NCBI RefSeq assembly: GCF_004803505.1
Contig: NZ_SSWH01000008.1
Coordinates: 62,001 to 126,000, forward strand
Direction: 5' to 3'
DNA from: Arthrobacter echini
GTDB lineage: Bacteria; Actinomycetota; Actinomycetes; Actinomycetales; Micrococcaceae
DNA: 64,000 nucleotides
Under the pieces are notes generated by a model. It did no database searches. It had not been told where the DNA came from and was given only the letters and a program-made list of their open reading frames with translations. Both the position numbers and the translations under genes were made by a program. Below are positions 37,424 to 45,984 of the stretch, piece by piece. The stretch's first letter is position 1. Each line of letters opens with the position of its first letter.

Positions 37424-38625
37424 TCGCCGGGGTTCGGCAGCGGAGTGCCCACGGTGGAGTCGACGGCCGCGATGGTCGGCTTCTCCCCGCGCCGGTTGGC
37501 GCAGCAGTTCGGCCGGCAGACGTCGTACCAGGGGCCCAGCGACGTCGTCGAGGGACGATCCGCGATGTTGTTCTCGAGCGTGCGCTCGAGGATCAGATCG
37601 ATCAGGCCCTCGATGAACTTCCGATGCGTGCCGGGCGTGGGGACGCGGTCCATGACGATGCCGAGCTCGTCACACGTCTGCCTCGCCTCGGTGTCGAGAT
37701 CCCAGACGACCTCCATGTGGTCGGTGACGAACCCGAGGGGCACCACGACGACGCCGCGCGTGCCGTTCTCGTAGCGGTCCCGCAGGGCGTCGCTGATGTC
37801 CGGCTCGAGCCAGGGGATGTGCGGGGCGCCGGAGCGCGACTGGTAGACGAGCGACCACTCGAGCCCTTCGGCTTCCGGGATCCGGTCGAGGACGGCCTGG
37901 GCCGTGGCGAGATGCTGCGCCACGTAGGCGCCCTCCTCGTACACCGGCCCGCCGTCGGCATCACGCGGCCCTGCCGCCTCGGCGTCGCCCATCGGGATGG
38001 AGTGGGTGGAGAACATGATGTGCACGGGAGCCTCGGGGGTACCTCGCTCGGCGAGACCGGCGCGGACCTTCGCGAGGCCCTCGGTGACGCCCTCGACGAA
38101 GGGCTCCACGAAGCCGGGGTGGTCGAAGTACTGGCGTACCTTGTCCACCTCGAGCCGCCCCTCCAGGCCCGTCGTCACCAGGGCCATGCCGAGATCCTCG
38201 CGGTACTGCCGGCAGCTCGAGTAGCAGGAGTAGGCGCTCGTGGTCACCGCGAGGACCTTGCGGTGACCGGCGTCGTACGCCTCCTGCAGGGTATCGGCGA
38301 TGAACGGTTCCCAGTTGCGGTTGCCCCAGTACACCGGAAGATCGATGCCGCGGCGGCGCAGCTCGGCCTCCATCGCGCTCCGCAGCGCCCGGTTCTGGCC
38401 GTTGATCGGACTCACGCCGCCGAAGGCGCGGTAGTGGTGCGAGACCTCCTCGAGGCGCTCGTCCGGGATGCCGCGGCCACGCGTGACATTGCGCAGGAAC
38501 GGGATGACGTCGTCCTGCCCCTCGGGTCCACCGAAGGAGGCGAGCACGACGGCGTCGTACGCCTTCGGGGCCATCCTCCCGTTCTCGTCGACGCCCTCGC
38601 GCGGGTCGAATACCTGAGTGGTCAC
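37420..38625 (-). CDS. cpfC: Coproporphyrin III ferrochelatase
   Basis: 401 residues from the GTG at 38625, longer than the usual 310-350 because of extensions at both ends. It inserts iron into coproporphyrin III. The core shows YDAVVLASFGGPEG, the FSTHSIP metal-chelation block and FVTDHMEVVWDLD. Cysteines at YSCYSSCRQYRED and near the C-terminus (VCRPNCCANRR) fit the [2Fe-2S] cluster known in actinobacterial ferrochelatases. The start overlaps the chdC stop by 4 bp and the stop overlaps hemC by 4 bp. Confidence 0.95.
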   Translation of the reverse strand: MTTQVFDPREGVDENGRMAPKAYDAVVLASFGGPEGQDDVIPFLRNVTRGRGIPDERLEEVSHHYRAFGGVSPINGQNRALRSAMEAELRRRGIDLPVYWGNRNWEPFIADTLQEAYDAGHRKVLAVTTSAYSCYSSCRQYREDLGMALVTTGLEGRLEVDKVRQYFDHPGFVEPFVEGVTEGLAKVRAGLAERGTPEAPVHIMFSTHSIPMGDAEAAGPRDADGGPVYEEGAYVAQHLATAQAVLDRIPEAEGLEWSLVYQSRSGAPHIPWLEPDISDALRDRYENGTRGVVVVPLGFVTDHMEVVWDLDTEARQTCDELGIVMDRVPTPGTHRKFIEGLIDLILERTLENNIADRPSTTSLGPWYDVCRPNCCANRRGEKPTIAAVDSTVGTPLPNPGE

Positions 38626-39341
38626 TGGAGTACCTCTGCAATCTCGTCGTGGGTGATCCGCCGGCCGGTGAAGAACGGTACTTCCTCGCGCACGTGCCGG
38701 CGGGCTTCGGTCTCCCGGAGATGCCGCATGAGGTCCACGAGGTCCACGAGGTCTGGGGCCTCGAGCGCCAGGATCCATTCGTAGTCCCCCAGCGCGAAGG
38801 ACGACACCGTGTTGGAGAGTACCTGGGGGTACTTGCGGCCCTTCATGCCGTGGTCCATGAGCATCTGACGGCGCTCCTCCATCGGCAGGATGTACCAGTC
38901 GTAGCTCCTGACGAACGGGTACACGCAGACCCACTCGGCCGGTGCCACGCCGCGGGAGAACGCCGGACTGTGGGACTTCGAGAACTCGGCGTCGCGGTGC
39001 ACGCCCATGGCGGACCACTCGATCTCCGCTCCGGCGAAGGCTTCGGTGCGCCGCAACTTCCTGACGGCACCCTGCAGATCCTCGGGCTTCGGGCCGTGCA
39101 GCCAGACCATGACGTCGGCGCCGGCGCGCATCGCGGAGACGTCGTAGAACCCGCGCAGAACCACGCCGTCCTGGTCGAAGGATGCGATGGTCTCCTCGAG
39201 ACCCCCTGAAGGGGCGGGACCGGCGCCGGTACTGCGCCTGAAGACGGTCCAGAGGGTGTAGAACAGCTCTCCGGGGGCGTCGTCGCCCTCGCCTGTCTGC
39301 TGCGGAGCGTGGTCGGATCTGCTGCCGGTCGACTCAGTCAT
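38622..39341 (-). CDS. chdC: Coproheme decarboxylase (HemQ)
   Basis: 239 residues, chlorite-dismutase-like family. It oxidatively decarboxylates coproheme to heme b, the last step of the coproporphyrin-dependent pathway. Conserved blocks include YPFVRSYDWYILP and MDHGMKGRKYPQVLSN. The N-terminal 25 residues are polar. Its presence with cgoX and cpfC shows that this organism does not use the protoporphyrin route. A 71-bp, A+T-richer gap with a small hairpin separates it from cgoX upstream. Confidence 0.95.
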   Translation of the reverse strand: MTESTGSRSDHAPQQTGEGDDAPGELFYTLWTVFRRSTGAGPAPSGGLEETIASFDQDGVVLRGFYDVSAMRAGADVMVWLHGPKPEDLQGAVRKLRRTEAFAGAEIEWSAMGVHRDAEFSKSHSPAFSRGVAPAEWVCVYPFVRSYDWYILPMEERRQMLMDHGMKGRKYPQVLSNTVSSFALGDYEWILALEAPDLVDLVDLMRHLRETEARRHVREEVPFFTGRRITHDEIAEVLQ

Positions 39342-39412
39342 GACTACAGTTTGCCCCTGTCCGGAGACGATTCGAAATCATTTTCTTCTACACACCGTAG
39401 AAGCGACGAACA
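39342..39412. promoter_or_regulatory. A+T-rich gap with hairpin between cgoX and chdC
   Basis: This is the largest gap in the heme operon, where most other junctions overlap or are under 20 bp. It holds a 7-bp hairpin (CTTCTAC at 39385-39391 with GTAGAAG at 39397-39403) and a GATTCGAAATC near-palindrome at 39369-39379. It may be a processing site or an internal promoter for chdC onward. Confidence 0.4.
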
Positions 39413-40921
39413 TCACACGCGAGCATGGGCAAGCGCGTCCGCGAGTTCCTCCGCACGTGCCCGGGCGTCCTCGATCACGGCCACGAGTCCGGTCCCCGCG
39501 AGCCACCCGCCGGTCACCGCGAGAGAGGTTGCCTGCCCGGTCACGGCCGACCTGATGCGCGCCACGCGCTCGCGGTGCCCCACCGCGGCGTGCGGCAGGG
39601 CGCCGGCCCAGCGCACCACGTCGTGGTCCAGGACGTCGGAGGCTTCGATAGGGACACCGAGCAGCGCTGAGGCGTCGGCGAGCGCGTGACGGAACAGGAC
39701 GTCGTCGGGGCTTCCGATCCCCACGTCCTCGGGGTCATCACCCACGCGCCCGAAGGACAGGCGCAGCACATGCGATCCTGGACCCGCCTGATCGCGGAGC
39801 CAGGCCCACTTCGCGGTCGAGTGGGTCAGTGCCTTGGCCGCGATCCCCTCCACGCCGCGCGCCACGAGGACGCCGGTTCCCCGCGGCCGGGCGTCGAGTT
39901 CGGGGATGTCGACGATCAGTGTCACGAGGGCCACCCCCGGTACCGGATCGGGCCGCTCGCCCGACAGTGCGGGCAGAACCGGCGCCAGCAGTTCTACGGC
40001 GGCCCGGCCCTCGGTGGCGACGACGACGCCGTCGGCCGGGAGGCGCCGCGTCAGGCCGGAGTGCTCCGTGGTGACGAGCCAGCCGGTCGACGATCGGGCC
40101 AGTCCCGTGACCTGCTCCCTGGTGCGCAGGTCCGCACCATCCGTCCGAAGTTCCGCAACGAGGCGATCCCGCAGCTGAGCGATGCCGCCCTCGAGTCCCC
40201 CGACCGCGGCACCCGCCGGCGCAGCCGCACGCAGGGCGCCCGCCGCAGCACCCAGGGAGCCCAGCCGGGCCATGGTCGTCCGCAGACCCGGCGCCACGGA
40301 GTCGACGTCGAGATCGTCCGGGTCCGCGGAGAACACCCCGCCGGCCACCGGCGCGACGAGGCGCACGAGCACCTCCTCCCCCATCCGTGTGCGGACCAGC
40401 TCCCCGAGACTCACCGTCGGACGGGTCGCGAGGGAGCCCAGCGGCAGGACCCGGTCCAGGGCCGCCCGGAGCGATCCCGCGCGGGAGAGCAAGGCGCCGA
40501 TGGCCGGATCCGACGGGTCAGCCGGGATCCCGAGGACGCCGGAACTGGGAAGGGGCCGCGCGGAGGCCCGGAGGTCCTTACCGGGTAGCTGCACCCATGC
40601 ACCGCTCGCGTCGGGGGTCACGATGCGCTCGCCCAGGCCGAGCTCGGCAGCCAGCGCGGGAACGGTCGCCGAGCGGGTCGAAAAGGACTCGGCCCCGCTG
40701 TCGAGGTACAGCCCGCCGAGCATTCGCGCATCCACCGTGCCACCGAACCGATCCGAGTGCTCCAGCAGGGTCACCCGAATGCCTCGAGCCAGCAGGGTCC
40801 GGGCGGCCAGCAGGCCCGCCATGCCTCCGCCGATCACCACAGCCGCGCGCTGCTGCTCGCGCACGGTGCGTGCCTGTGGATCAGCCGCGGCGGCGGCGTC
40901 CCCATGGGTGTCCCTGGTCAC
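39413..40921 (-). CDS. cgoX: Coproporphyrinogen III oxidase (HemY/HemG-type flavoprotein)
   Basis: 502 residues from the GTG at 40921, which overlaps the hemE stop by 4 bp. The FAD-binding GGGMAGLLAARTL and the following acidic residue (TLLEHSDRFGG) mark the amine-oxidase-type flavoprotein fold of protoporphyrinogen oxidases. With HemQ next to it, the expected substrate is coproporphyrinogen III. The N-terminal 25 residues before the Rossmann fold are Ala/Asp-rich and may be disordered. There is no membrane segment. Confidence 0.94.
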   Translation of the reverse strand: MTRDTHGDAAAAADPQARTVREQQRAAVVIGGGMAGLLAARTLLARGIRVTLLEHSDRFGGTVDARMLGGLYLDSGAESFSTRSATVPALAAELGLGERIVTPDASGAWVQLPGKDLRASARPLPSSGVLGIPADPSDPAIGALLSRAGSLRAALDRVLPLGSLATRPTVSLGELVRTRMGEEVLVRLVAPVAGGVFSADPDDLDVDSVAPGLRTTMARLGSLGAAAGALRAAAPAGAAVGGLEGGIAQLRDRLVAELRTDGADLRTREQVTGLARSSTGWLVTTEHSGLTRRLPADGVVVATEGRAAVELLAPVLPALSGERPDPVPGVALVTLIVDIPELDARPRGTGVLVARGVEGIAAKALTHSTAKWAWLRDQAGPGSHVLRLSFGRVGDDPEDVGIGSPDDVLFRHALADASALLGVPIEASDVLDHDVVRWAGALPHAAVGHRERVARIRSAVTGQATSLAVTGGWLAGTGLVAVIEDARARAEELADALAHARV

Positions 40922-41985
40922 TCCCAGGGCTCCAGCGAGTGGATGAGCTCGACGACGCGCGTCAGCACGTCGGGGTCCGTACCGGGCGGCACACCGTGCC
41001 CGAGGTTCACCACGTGCCCCGGTGCGGCGGCTCCGGCGGCGAGGACCTCGCGCACGTGCTGCTCGAGAACGGGCCACGGCGCGGGCAGCAGGGCCGGGTC
41101 GATATTGCCCTGCAGGGGGACGGTGCCGCCGAGTCGCCGGTTCGCCTCGTCCAGCGGCAGCCGGTAGTCGACGCCGATCACGTCCACGCCGACGTCGTGC
41201 ATGGCCACGAGCAGTTCCGAGGTGCCGGTGCCGAAGTGGATCAGGGGCGCTCCGAGTCCCCGCACATGGTCCAGGGCCCTGCGCGATGCCGGCGCCACAT
41301 GATCCCGGTAGTCGGCCAGTGAGAGCGAGCCCGCCCAGGAGTCGAAGAGCTGCGCCGCACTGGCACCGGCCTCGAGCTGGGCGCGCAGGAACATGCCGGA
41401 CGCGTCCGCGGCCCACTCCGTCAGGGCCCGCCACGTGTCGGGATCCGCGTGCATCATGGTGCGCGGTCCGAGGTGGTCCCGGGAGGGCTTTCCCTCGACC
41501 ATGTAGGCGGCCAGCGTGAACGGCGCACCGGCGAATCCGACGAGCGGGGTGGACCCGAGCTGCTCGACGGTCAGGCTCACCGCCTGTCGGATGGGCTCGA
41601 GGGCCTCGGGCGTCAGGCGCGGGAGGGCAGCAACGTCGGCAGCGGACCGGACCGGGGAGCCGAGGACGGGTCCGACGCCGGGCACGATATCCACGTCGAC
41701 GCCGGCGAGCTTGAGTGGGATCACGATGTCGGAGAAGAAGATCCCCGCGTCGACGTCGTGCCGGCGGACGGGCTGGAGCGTGATCTCGGAAGCCATCTCC
41801 GGGATGAGGCACGACTGCAGCATGTCGGTGCCCTCGCGCAGTGCGCGGTACTCGGGCAGGGACCGTCCGGCCTGACGCATGAACCAGACGGGGCGCCGAT
41901 GCGGGGCCTGGCCACGATAGGCGCGGATGAGCGGCGAGCCGGACGTGCGTCCGTCGACCAGCGGGTGGGTTGCTCCAAGGTCCAT
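40918..41985 (-). CDS. hemE: Uroporphyrinogen decarboxylase
   Basis: 355 residues. It removes four acetate carboxyls from uroporphyrinogen III to give coproporphyrinogen III. The signature PVWFMRQAGRSLPEYR is near the N-terminus, and GFAGAPFTLAAYM and the GNIDPALL blocks follow. It is the first gene of the eight-gene operon. CAGAAT lies 7 nt before the ATG, a weaker form of the leaderless -10, with no Shine-Dalgarno sequence. It is divergent from hemA, 193 bp away. Confidence 0.96.
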   Translation of the reverse strand: MDLGATHPLVDGRTSGSPLIRAYRGQAPHRRPVWFMRQAGRSLPEYRALREGTDMLQSCLIPEMASEITLQPVRRHDVDAGIFFSDIVIPLKLAGVDVDIVPGVGPVLGSPVRSAADVAALPRLTPEALEPIRQAVSLTVEQLGSTPLVGFAGAPFTLAAYMVEGKPSRDHLGPRTMMHADPDTWRALTEWAADASGMFLRAQLEAGASAAQLFDSWAGSLSLADYRDHVAPASRRALDHVRGLGAPLIHFGTGTSELLVAMHDVGVDVIGVDYRLPLDEANRRLGGTVPLQGNIDPALLPAPWPVLEQHVREVLAAGAAAPGHVVNLGHGVPPGTDPDVLTRVVELIHSLEPWE

Positions 41986-42163
41986 GCCCCCGATTCTGCC
42001 GAAGATCCCGACGGATCGTTAACCGGCCGTGGCGCCCCTGGGCACCGGCCGCACCGCCCGTGGCCAACATCACCCCACCATCCAGGAGGCTGGTTCCGCG
42101 GAACGACGCGGGAGTCTGCTGCGGGTAAGGACCACCTATCTCCTGAACAGGGGGCGTTCTCGG

Positions 42164-42169
42164 TATGCT
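42164..42169 (+). promoter_or_regulatory. -10 box of hemA, probable leaderless start
   Basis: TATGCT ends 9 nt before the GTG at 42179. GAAGGG is in between but only 2 nt from the GTG, too close to act as a normal ribosome-binding site. Confidence 0.5.
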
Positions 42170-42178
42170 CGAAGGGCC

Positions 42179-43546
42179 GTGGTACTTCTTTCACTTGTAG
42201 CGACACACTCGGATGTAGACCTGGAGACCGTTGCCCGACTCAGCGTCGGGGCGCCCCAGGTCCCTTCGGTGGTGCTCGCCGACGACAAGACGGTGTCGGG
42301 CGCCGTCGTACTGGCCACGTGCAACCGCTTCGAGATCTACGCCGAGGCCCCGTCGGAGGACGACGTCGAAGCTGCGCGCTCCGCGATCGTCTCGACGATC
42401 AGCGAGTACTCCGGTATCTCCGAGCAATCCGTCGCCGCGTCCTTCCGGACGCACACGGGACAGGACGTCGCCGAGCACCTCTTCGCCGTCGGCGCCGGTC
42501 TCGACTCCGCCGTCATCGGTGAACGGGAGATCGCCGGACAGGTCCGGCGTGCCCTCATCGAGGCGCAGGGTTCCGGTGCGGCCAGCGGCTCCCTGGTACG
42601 TCTGTTCCAGGCCGCGTCGAAGACCGCGAAGGACGTCGGCGCACAGACCGCCCTCGGTTCGCGCGGGCGCTCCATCGTCTCCGTGGCACTCGACCTCGGC
42701 GGTGACGTCTCCACGGATCCCGACTGGTCCCGTAAGTCGGTCGTTCTGTTCGGTACCGGAGCCTACGCCGGCGCTACGGTCGCTGCCCTCAAGGAACGGG
42801 GCTGCACCGACATCTCCGTGTTCTCCTCCTCGGGCAGGGCCGAGGCGTTCGTCGCATCGCGCGGGGGCACCGCCGTCACGGCCGAGGATCTGCCGGCTGC
42901 CATGCAGCGAGCCGACGTCGTCATCGGGTGCAGCGGCAGCGATGCCCGCATCGACGCCGCCGACATCGAGCGGGTCCGTCAGGGCAGCACGTCGTCGTTG
43001 GTCGTCATCGACCTGGCCCTCAGCCATGACTTCGACCCGGCGGTCGGACTGCTCGACTACGTCGAACTGATCACCCTCGAATCCGTCCGCGCCGCAGCTC
43101 CCGAGGAACAGGCCGATGCGCTGACCCAGGCGAACGATCTGGTACGCGACGCGGCCCGCTCCTTCGAGGAACAGCAGACCATACGCGCCATGAACGCCTC
43201 GATCGTGGCACTGCGCCAGCACACCCAGGCGGTCCTGGAATCGGAGATGGCGCGCGTGCGGGCCCAGCACGGGTGCACTGCCGCCGCGGACGAGGTGGAG
43301 TTCGCTCTGCGCCGCATGGTGCGCCAGCTCCTGCACGTCCCGACAGTGCGTGCGCGGGAACTCGCCGCCGAGGGACGTCAGCAGGACTATGAGGCGGCTC
43401 TCGAAGCCCTGTACGGGATCGATGTCCCGCACGCCGCTGCAGCTGGGCCTGCGTCGAACGAGCAGGCCACCTCGAAGCCGAAGCGCTCCGGGCCCGAGAG
43501 CGCGCAGTGCCCCGTGGACCACGAGCCGCCCGCGCGCGAGGCCTGA
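42179..43546 (+). CDS. hemA: Glutamyl-tRNA reductase
   Basis: 455 residues from the GTG at 42179 ([15 protein letters not shown]). It reduces glutamyl-tRNA(Glu) to glutamate-1-semialdehyde, the committed step of heme synthesis. The catalytic Cys is in [13 protein letters not shown] near residue 50. GERE/QV follows at about 120, the NADPH fold with [12 protein letters not shown] comes near 185, and a helical dimerisation domain ends the protein. The C-terminal 40 residues are a disordered Pro/Ser-rich tail. It is divergent from hemE and the other heme genes, so both arms share a 193-bp control region. Confidence 0.96.
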   Translation: MVLLSLVATHSDVDLETVARLSVGAPQVPSVVLADDKTVSGAVVLATCNRFEIYAEAPSEDDVEAARSAIVSTISEYSGISEQSVAASFRTHTGQDVAEHLFAVGAGLDSAVIGEREIAGQVRRALIEAQGSGAASGSLVRLFQAASKTAKDVGAQTALGSRGRSIVSVALDLGGDVSTDPDWSRKSVVLFGTGAYAGATVAALKERGCTDISVFSSSGRAEAFVASRGGTAVTAEDLPAAMQRADVVIGCSGSDARIDAADIERVRQGSTSSLVVIDLALSHDFDPAVGLLDYVELITLESVRAAAPEEQADALTQANDLVRDAARSFEEQQTIRAMNASIVALRQHTQAVLESEMARVRAQHGCTAAADEVEFALRRMVRQLLHVPTVRARELAAEGRQQDYEAALEALYGIDVPHAAAAGPASNEQATSKPKRSGPESAQCPVDHEPPAREA

Positions 43547-43573
43547 CGCCGGTCCTGGCGATCAGCACTCGGG

Positions 43574-43601
43574 CCGGTAGGGCCGGCGCCGGCCCTACCG
43601 G
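43574..43601. terminator. 28-bp perfect palindrome between hemA and moeZ
   Basis: CCGGTAGGGCCGGC and its exact complement, 43574-43587 with 43588-43601. It lies between two convergent stops (hemA 43546, moeZ 43648) and can terminate both strands. Confidence 0.75.
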
Positions 43602-43647
43602 TACACCGGTAGTTTCCCACCGACCGGTACCTTCGTCACTGACCGGG

Positions 43648-44904
43648 TCAGTACAACGGTTTCCAGGGTTCGATCCTGTGCACCCACTCCGTGATGCCAC
43701 CCTTCACCGAATGGACGTCCCGGTGTCCCTGCTCCAGCAGGAACCGCACCACGTCCGCCGACCGTACTCCCGACTTGCAGTGCACGTACGTGGTGCGGGT
43801 GGCGTCGAGGGCACTCTCGCCCTCCACGATGTGGTTCCTGGGGACCAGCGACGCGCCGTCGATGCTCACGATCGCGTACTCCTCGGGGCTGCGCACGTCG
43901 ATCAGGTCGAAATCGGCCCGGCCCGCGGCACGCGCCGCGAGGAGTCCTGCGAGCTCGTCGACCGTCACGAGCGGAACGGTGCTCGGCGGCGCCGTGCCGG
44001 CGGCCGGCAGTCCGCAGAACTGCCCGTAGTCCACGAGTTCGGTGATGCGCGGGGCGTCCGGATCCGGCCTGACCCGCAGTTCCCGCCAGCTCATCGCGAG
44101 AGCATCGAAGACCAGTACCCGTCCGAGCAGCGTGGTCCCCACCCCGGTGATGAGCTTGATGGCCTCGTTGACCATGACGGATCCGATCTGCGCACACAGG
44201 ACGCCGAGCACACCGCCCTCGGCGCACGAGGGCACGGACCCCGGCGGCGGTGCCTCCGGGAAGAGATCCCGGTAGGTGGGGCCGTGGTCCTGCCAGAACA
44301 CACTGACCTGGCCGTCGAAGCGCAGGATGGAACCCCACACATAGGGCTTGCCCAGGATCGCGGCAGCGTCATTGACGAGGTACCGGGTGGCGAAGTTGTC
44401 GGTGCCGTCGATGACGAGGTCGTAGCCGGAGAAGAGCTCGAGCGCGTTCGAGTTCTCCAGCCGCTCCTCGTGCAGCACCACCTCGACGAGGGGATTGATC
44501 TCCTGGATGCTCAGGCGCGCGGACTCGGCCTTGGAACGTCCGAGGTCGGAGACTCCGTGGATCACCTGACGCTGCAGGTTGGAGAGTTCGACGTCGTCGT
44601 CGTCCACGATGCCGAGCGTACCCACGCCGGCCGCCGCCAGGTACAGGAGCGTCGGTGAGCCCAGGCCGCCGGCTCCGATCACGAGCACACGAGCGCTCTT
44701 CAGACGCAACTGGGCATCCATGCCGAAGCCGGGAATGATCAGATGCCGCGAGTAGCGCTGGGTCTCCTCCTGCGACAGCGAGCCCGCAGGCTGCACCAGT
44801 GGGGGCAGACCGAAGGTCGGGGTCGGGGTCGGGGTCGGGGTCGGTGTCGGGGTCAGGGCCGGGTCGACGGCGGGGACCTGGGGCTCGGTCCGGAAAGCAG
44901 TCAT
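43648..44904 (-). CDS. moeZ: Adenylyltransferase/sulfurtransferase (MoeZ/ThiF-rhodanese fusion)
   Basis: 418 residues from the ATG at 44904. An N-terminal disordered Thr-Pro run (residues 18-30) is followed by a ThiF/MoeB E1-like domain (GAGGLGSPTL nucleotide loop, DDDDVELSNLQRQ, TDNFATRY). The C-terminal rhodanese domain has the active Cys in HCKSGVRS. The protein activates and sulfurates ubiquitin-like carrier proteins for molybdopterin, cysteine or thiamine synthesis. The ATG is 5 nt from a -10 box. It is divergent from the TetR gene. Confidence 0.93.
   Translation of the reverse strand: MTAFRTEPQVPAVDPALTPTPTPTPTPTPTFGLPPLVQPAGSLSQEETQRYSRHLIIPGFGMDAQLRLKSARVLVIGAGGLGSPTLLYLAAAGVGTLGIVDDDDVELSNLQRQVIHGVSDLGRSKAESARLSIQEINPLVEVVLHEERLENSNALELFSGYDLVIDGTDNFATRYLVNDAAAILGKPYVWGSILRFDGQVSVFWQDHGPTYRDLFPEAPPPGSVPSCAEGGVLGVLCAQIGSVMVNEAIKLITGVGTTLLGRVLVFDALAMSWRELRVRPDPDAPRITELVDYGQFCGLPAAGTAPPSTVPLVTVDELAGLLAARAAGRADFDLIDVRSPEEYAIVSIDGASLVPRNHIVEGESALDATRTTYVHCKSGVRSADVVRFLLEQGHRDVHSVKGGITEWVHRIEPWKPLY
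44815..44856. repeat. GGTCGG hexamer repeat in moeZ
   Basis: Five perfect GGTCGG units (44815-44844) and two imperfect ones. On the coding strand they give alternating Thr-Pro. The unit is two codons, so expansion or loss would not shift the frame. Confidence 0.85.
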
Positions 44905-44909
44905 ACCCA

Positions 44910-44915
44910 AGGGTA
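44910..44915 (-). promoter_or_regulatory. -10 box of moeZ, leaderless start
   Basis: On the minus strand TACCCT ends 5 nt before the ATG at 44904, with no Shine-Dalgarno sequence. Confidence 0.5.
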
Positions 44916-44955
44916 GGGCGGATCCGCACGGCCCGGCCACCGGGCTACCGGCGGG

Positions 44956-44961
44956 TAAACT
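44956..44961 (+). promoter_or_regulatory. Candidate -10 box of the TetR gene
   Basis: TAAACT, with the start codon 37 nt downstream and TGAGGA as ribosome-binding site at about 44986. Unlike its neighbours this gene appears to have a leader. Confidence 0.45.
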
Positions 44962-44998
44962 GGTGCTCACCCGACCGCAGAACCTGAGGATTCCCTAC

Positions 44999-45616
44999 GT
45001 GAGTGCAGAACCGACCACCGGAAGGGCCGTCCGGCTCCCGCGGGACGAGCGCCGTCGCCAACTGCTCGCGGCAGCGCAGGAAGTCTTCGTGGGTCAGGGG
45101 TACCACGGCGCAGCGATGGACGACATCGCGGATGCGGCCATGGTCAGCAAGCCTGTGCTGTACCAGCACTTCCCGGGCAAGCGTGATCTCTATCTCGCGT
45201 TGCTGGACAGCCATCTCGCAGAGCTGACGCAGCTGCTGATCGGAGCCCTCCGCTCGACCGACGACAACGACCTGCGCGTGCACGCGACCATGCGCGTGTA
45301 TTTCCAGTTCATCGCCCAGGACAGCCAGGCGCACAGACTGGTCTTCGAATCGGACATCAGCAACGAGCCCGATGTCAGCAGCCGTCTCGAGGCGTTCAAC
45401 GCCCACTTCGCCGGCGCTATCGCCGAGGTGATCGCCGACGACACCCAGCTCCCGCTGGTCGAGGCGACCCTCCTGGGCAGGGGTCTGGCCGGAATGGCGC
45501 AGATCAGTGCCCGCTACTGGCTCGAGACCGACGGCGTCCTTGACATCGATGCGGCCGCGGAGCTGATCTACCGTTTAGCTTGGCGCGGAATCAGCCGCTT
45601 CCCCAAGGAGATCTAG
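44999..45616 (+). CDS. TetR family transcriptional regulator
   Basis: 205 residues from the GTG at 44999 with TGAGGA upstream. A GTG at 44963 almost touches the -10 box and is rejected. The N-terminal helix-turn-helix reads RRQLLAAAQEVFVGQGYHGAAMDDIADAAMV...LYQHFPGKRDLY across residues 20-65, the standard TetR motif. The C-terminal ligand domain ends with GISRFPKE. The ligand is unknown. It is followed after 47 bp by DUF3107, which is probably in the same operon. TetR next to DUF3107 is also found in mycobacteria. Confidence 0.92.
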   Translation: MSAEPTTGRAVRLPRDERRRQLLAAAQEVFVGQGYHGAAMDDIADAAMVSKPVLYQHFPGKRDLYLALLDSHLAELTQLLIGALRSTDDNDLRVHATMRVYFQFIAQDSQAHRLVFESDISNEPDVSSRLEAFNAHFAGAIAEVIADDTQLPLVEATLLGRGLAGMAQISARYWLETDGVLDIDAAAELIYRLAWRGISRFPKEI

Positions 45617-45663
45617 AGTAGGTTCCAGAGAGCAACAGGCACACTACCCAGGAGGCATCCGCC

Positions 45664-45888
45664 GTGGAAATCAAGATCGGTATCCAGAACGTCAACCGCG
45701 AGATCAGCGTCGATTCCGCCGAGAGTGCCGATGCCATTGCCGAGCAGGTCGCCAAGGCGCTGAGCGATGGTGCCGAATTGCGTCTCACCGACTCCAAGGG
45801 CCGCCAGGTCATCGTTCCCGCAGCGGTGCTCGGGTATGTGGAGATCGGCGCCGAGGAGACCCGCCGCGTCGGCTTCGGGGCGCTCTGA
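45664..45888 (+). CDS. DUF3107 family small protein
   Basis: 74 residues, starting MEIKIGIQNVNREISVDS. It matches the actinobacterial DUF3107 family, short ubiquitously kept proteins of unknown function. The predicted fold is alternating strand and helix. GTG start with AGGAGG 8 bases upstream, one of the strongest ribosome-binding sites in the window, so it may be made in large amounts. A strong terminator follows. Confidence 0.92.
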   Translation: MEIKIGIQNVNREISVDSAESADAIAEQVAKALSDGAELRLTDSKGRQVIVPAAVLGYVEIGAEETRRVGFGAL

Positions 45889-45912
45889 CCGCACACCGAT
45901 GAGCACGATCGG

Positions 45913-45954
45913 AAGGACCCGTTGCACGCCTCGCGGCAGGCAACGGGTCCTTTT
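45913..45954 (+). terminator. Intrinsic terminator after DUF3107
   Basis: A 13-bp stem (45913-45925 with 45940-45952), a 14-nt loop and a TTTT end, the most canonical terminator in the window. Confidence 0.9.
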
Positions 45955-45984
45955 CCGTGCAGGCGTACCCCAGGAGGGAGGTTC

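Noticed and set aside
44815-44856. Hexamer array in moeZ as a CRISPR-like or regulatory repeat
   Set aside because: It is contiguous, has no spacers, and reads in frame as a Thr-Pro linker.
44963-44965. Upstream GTG as start of the TetR gene
   Set aside because: It is 1 nt after the -10 box TAAACT, and the GTG at 44999 has a good ribosome-binding site.
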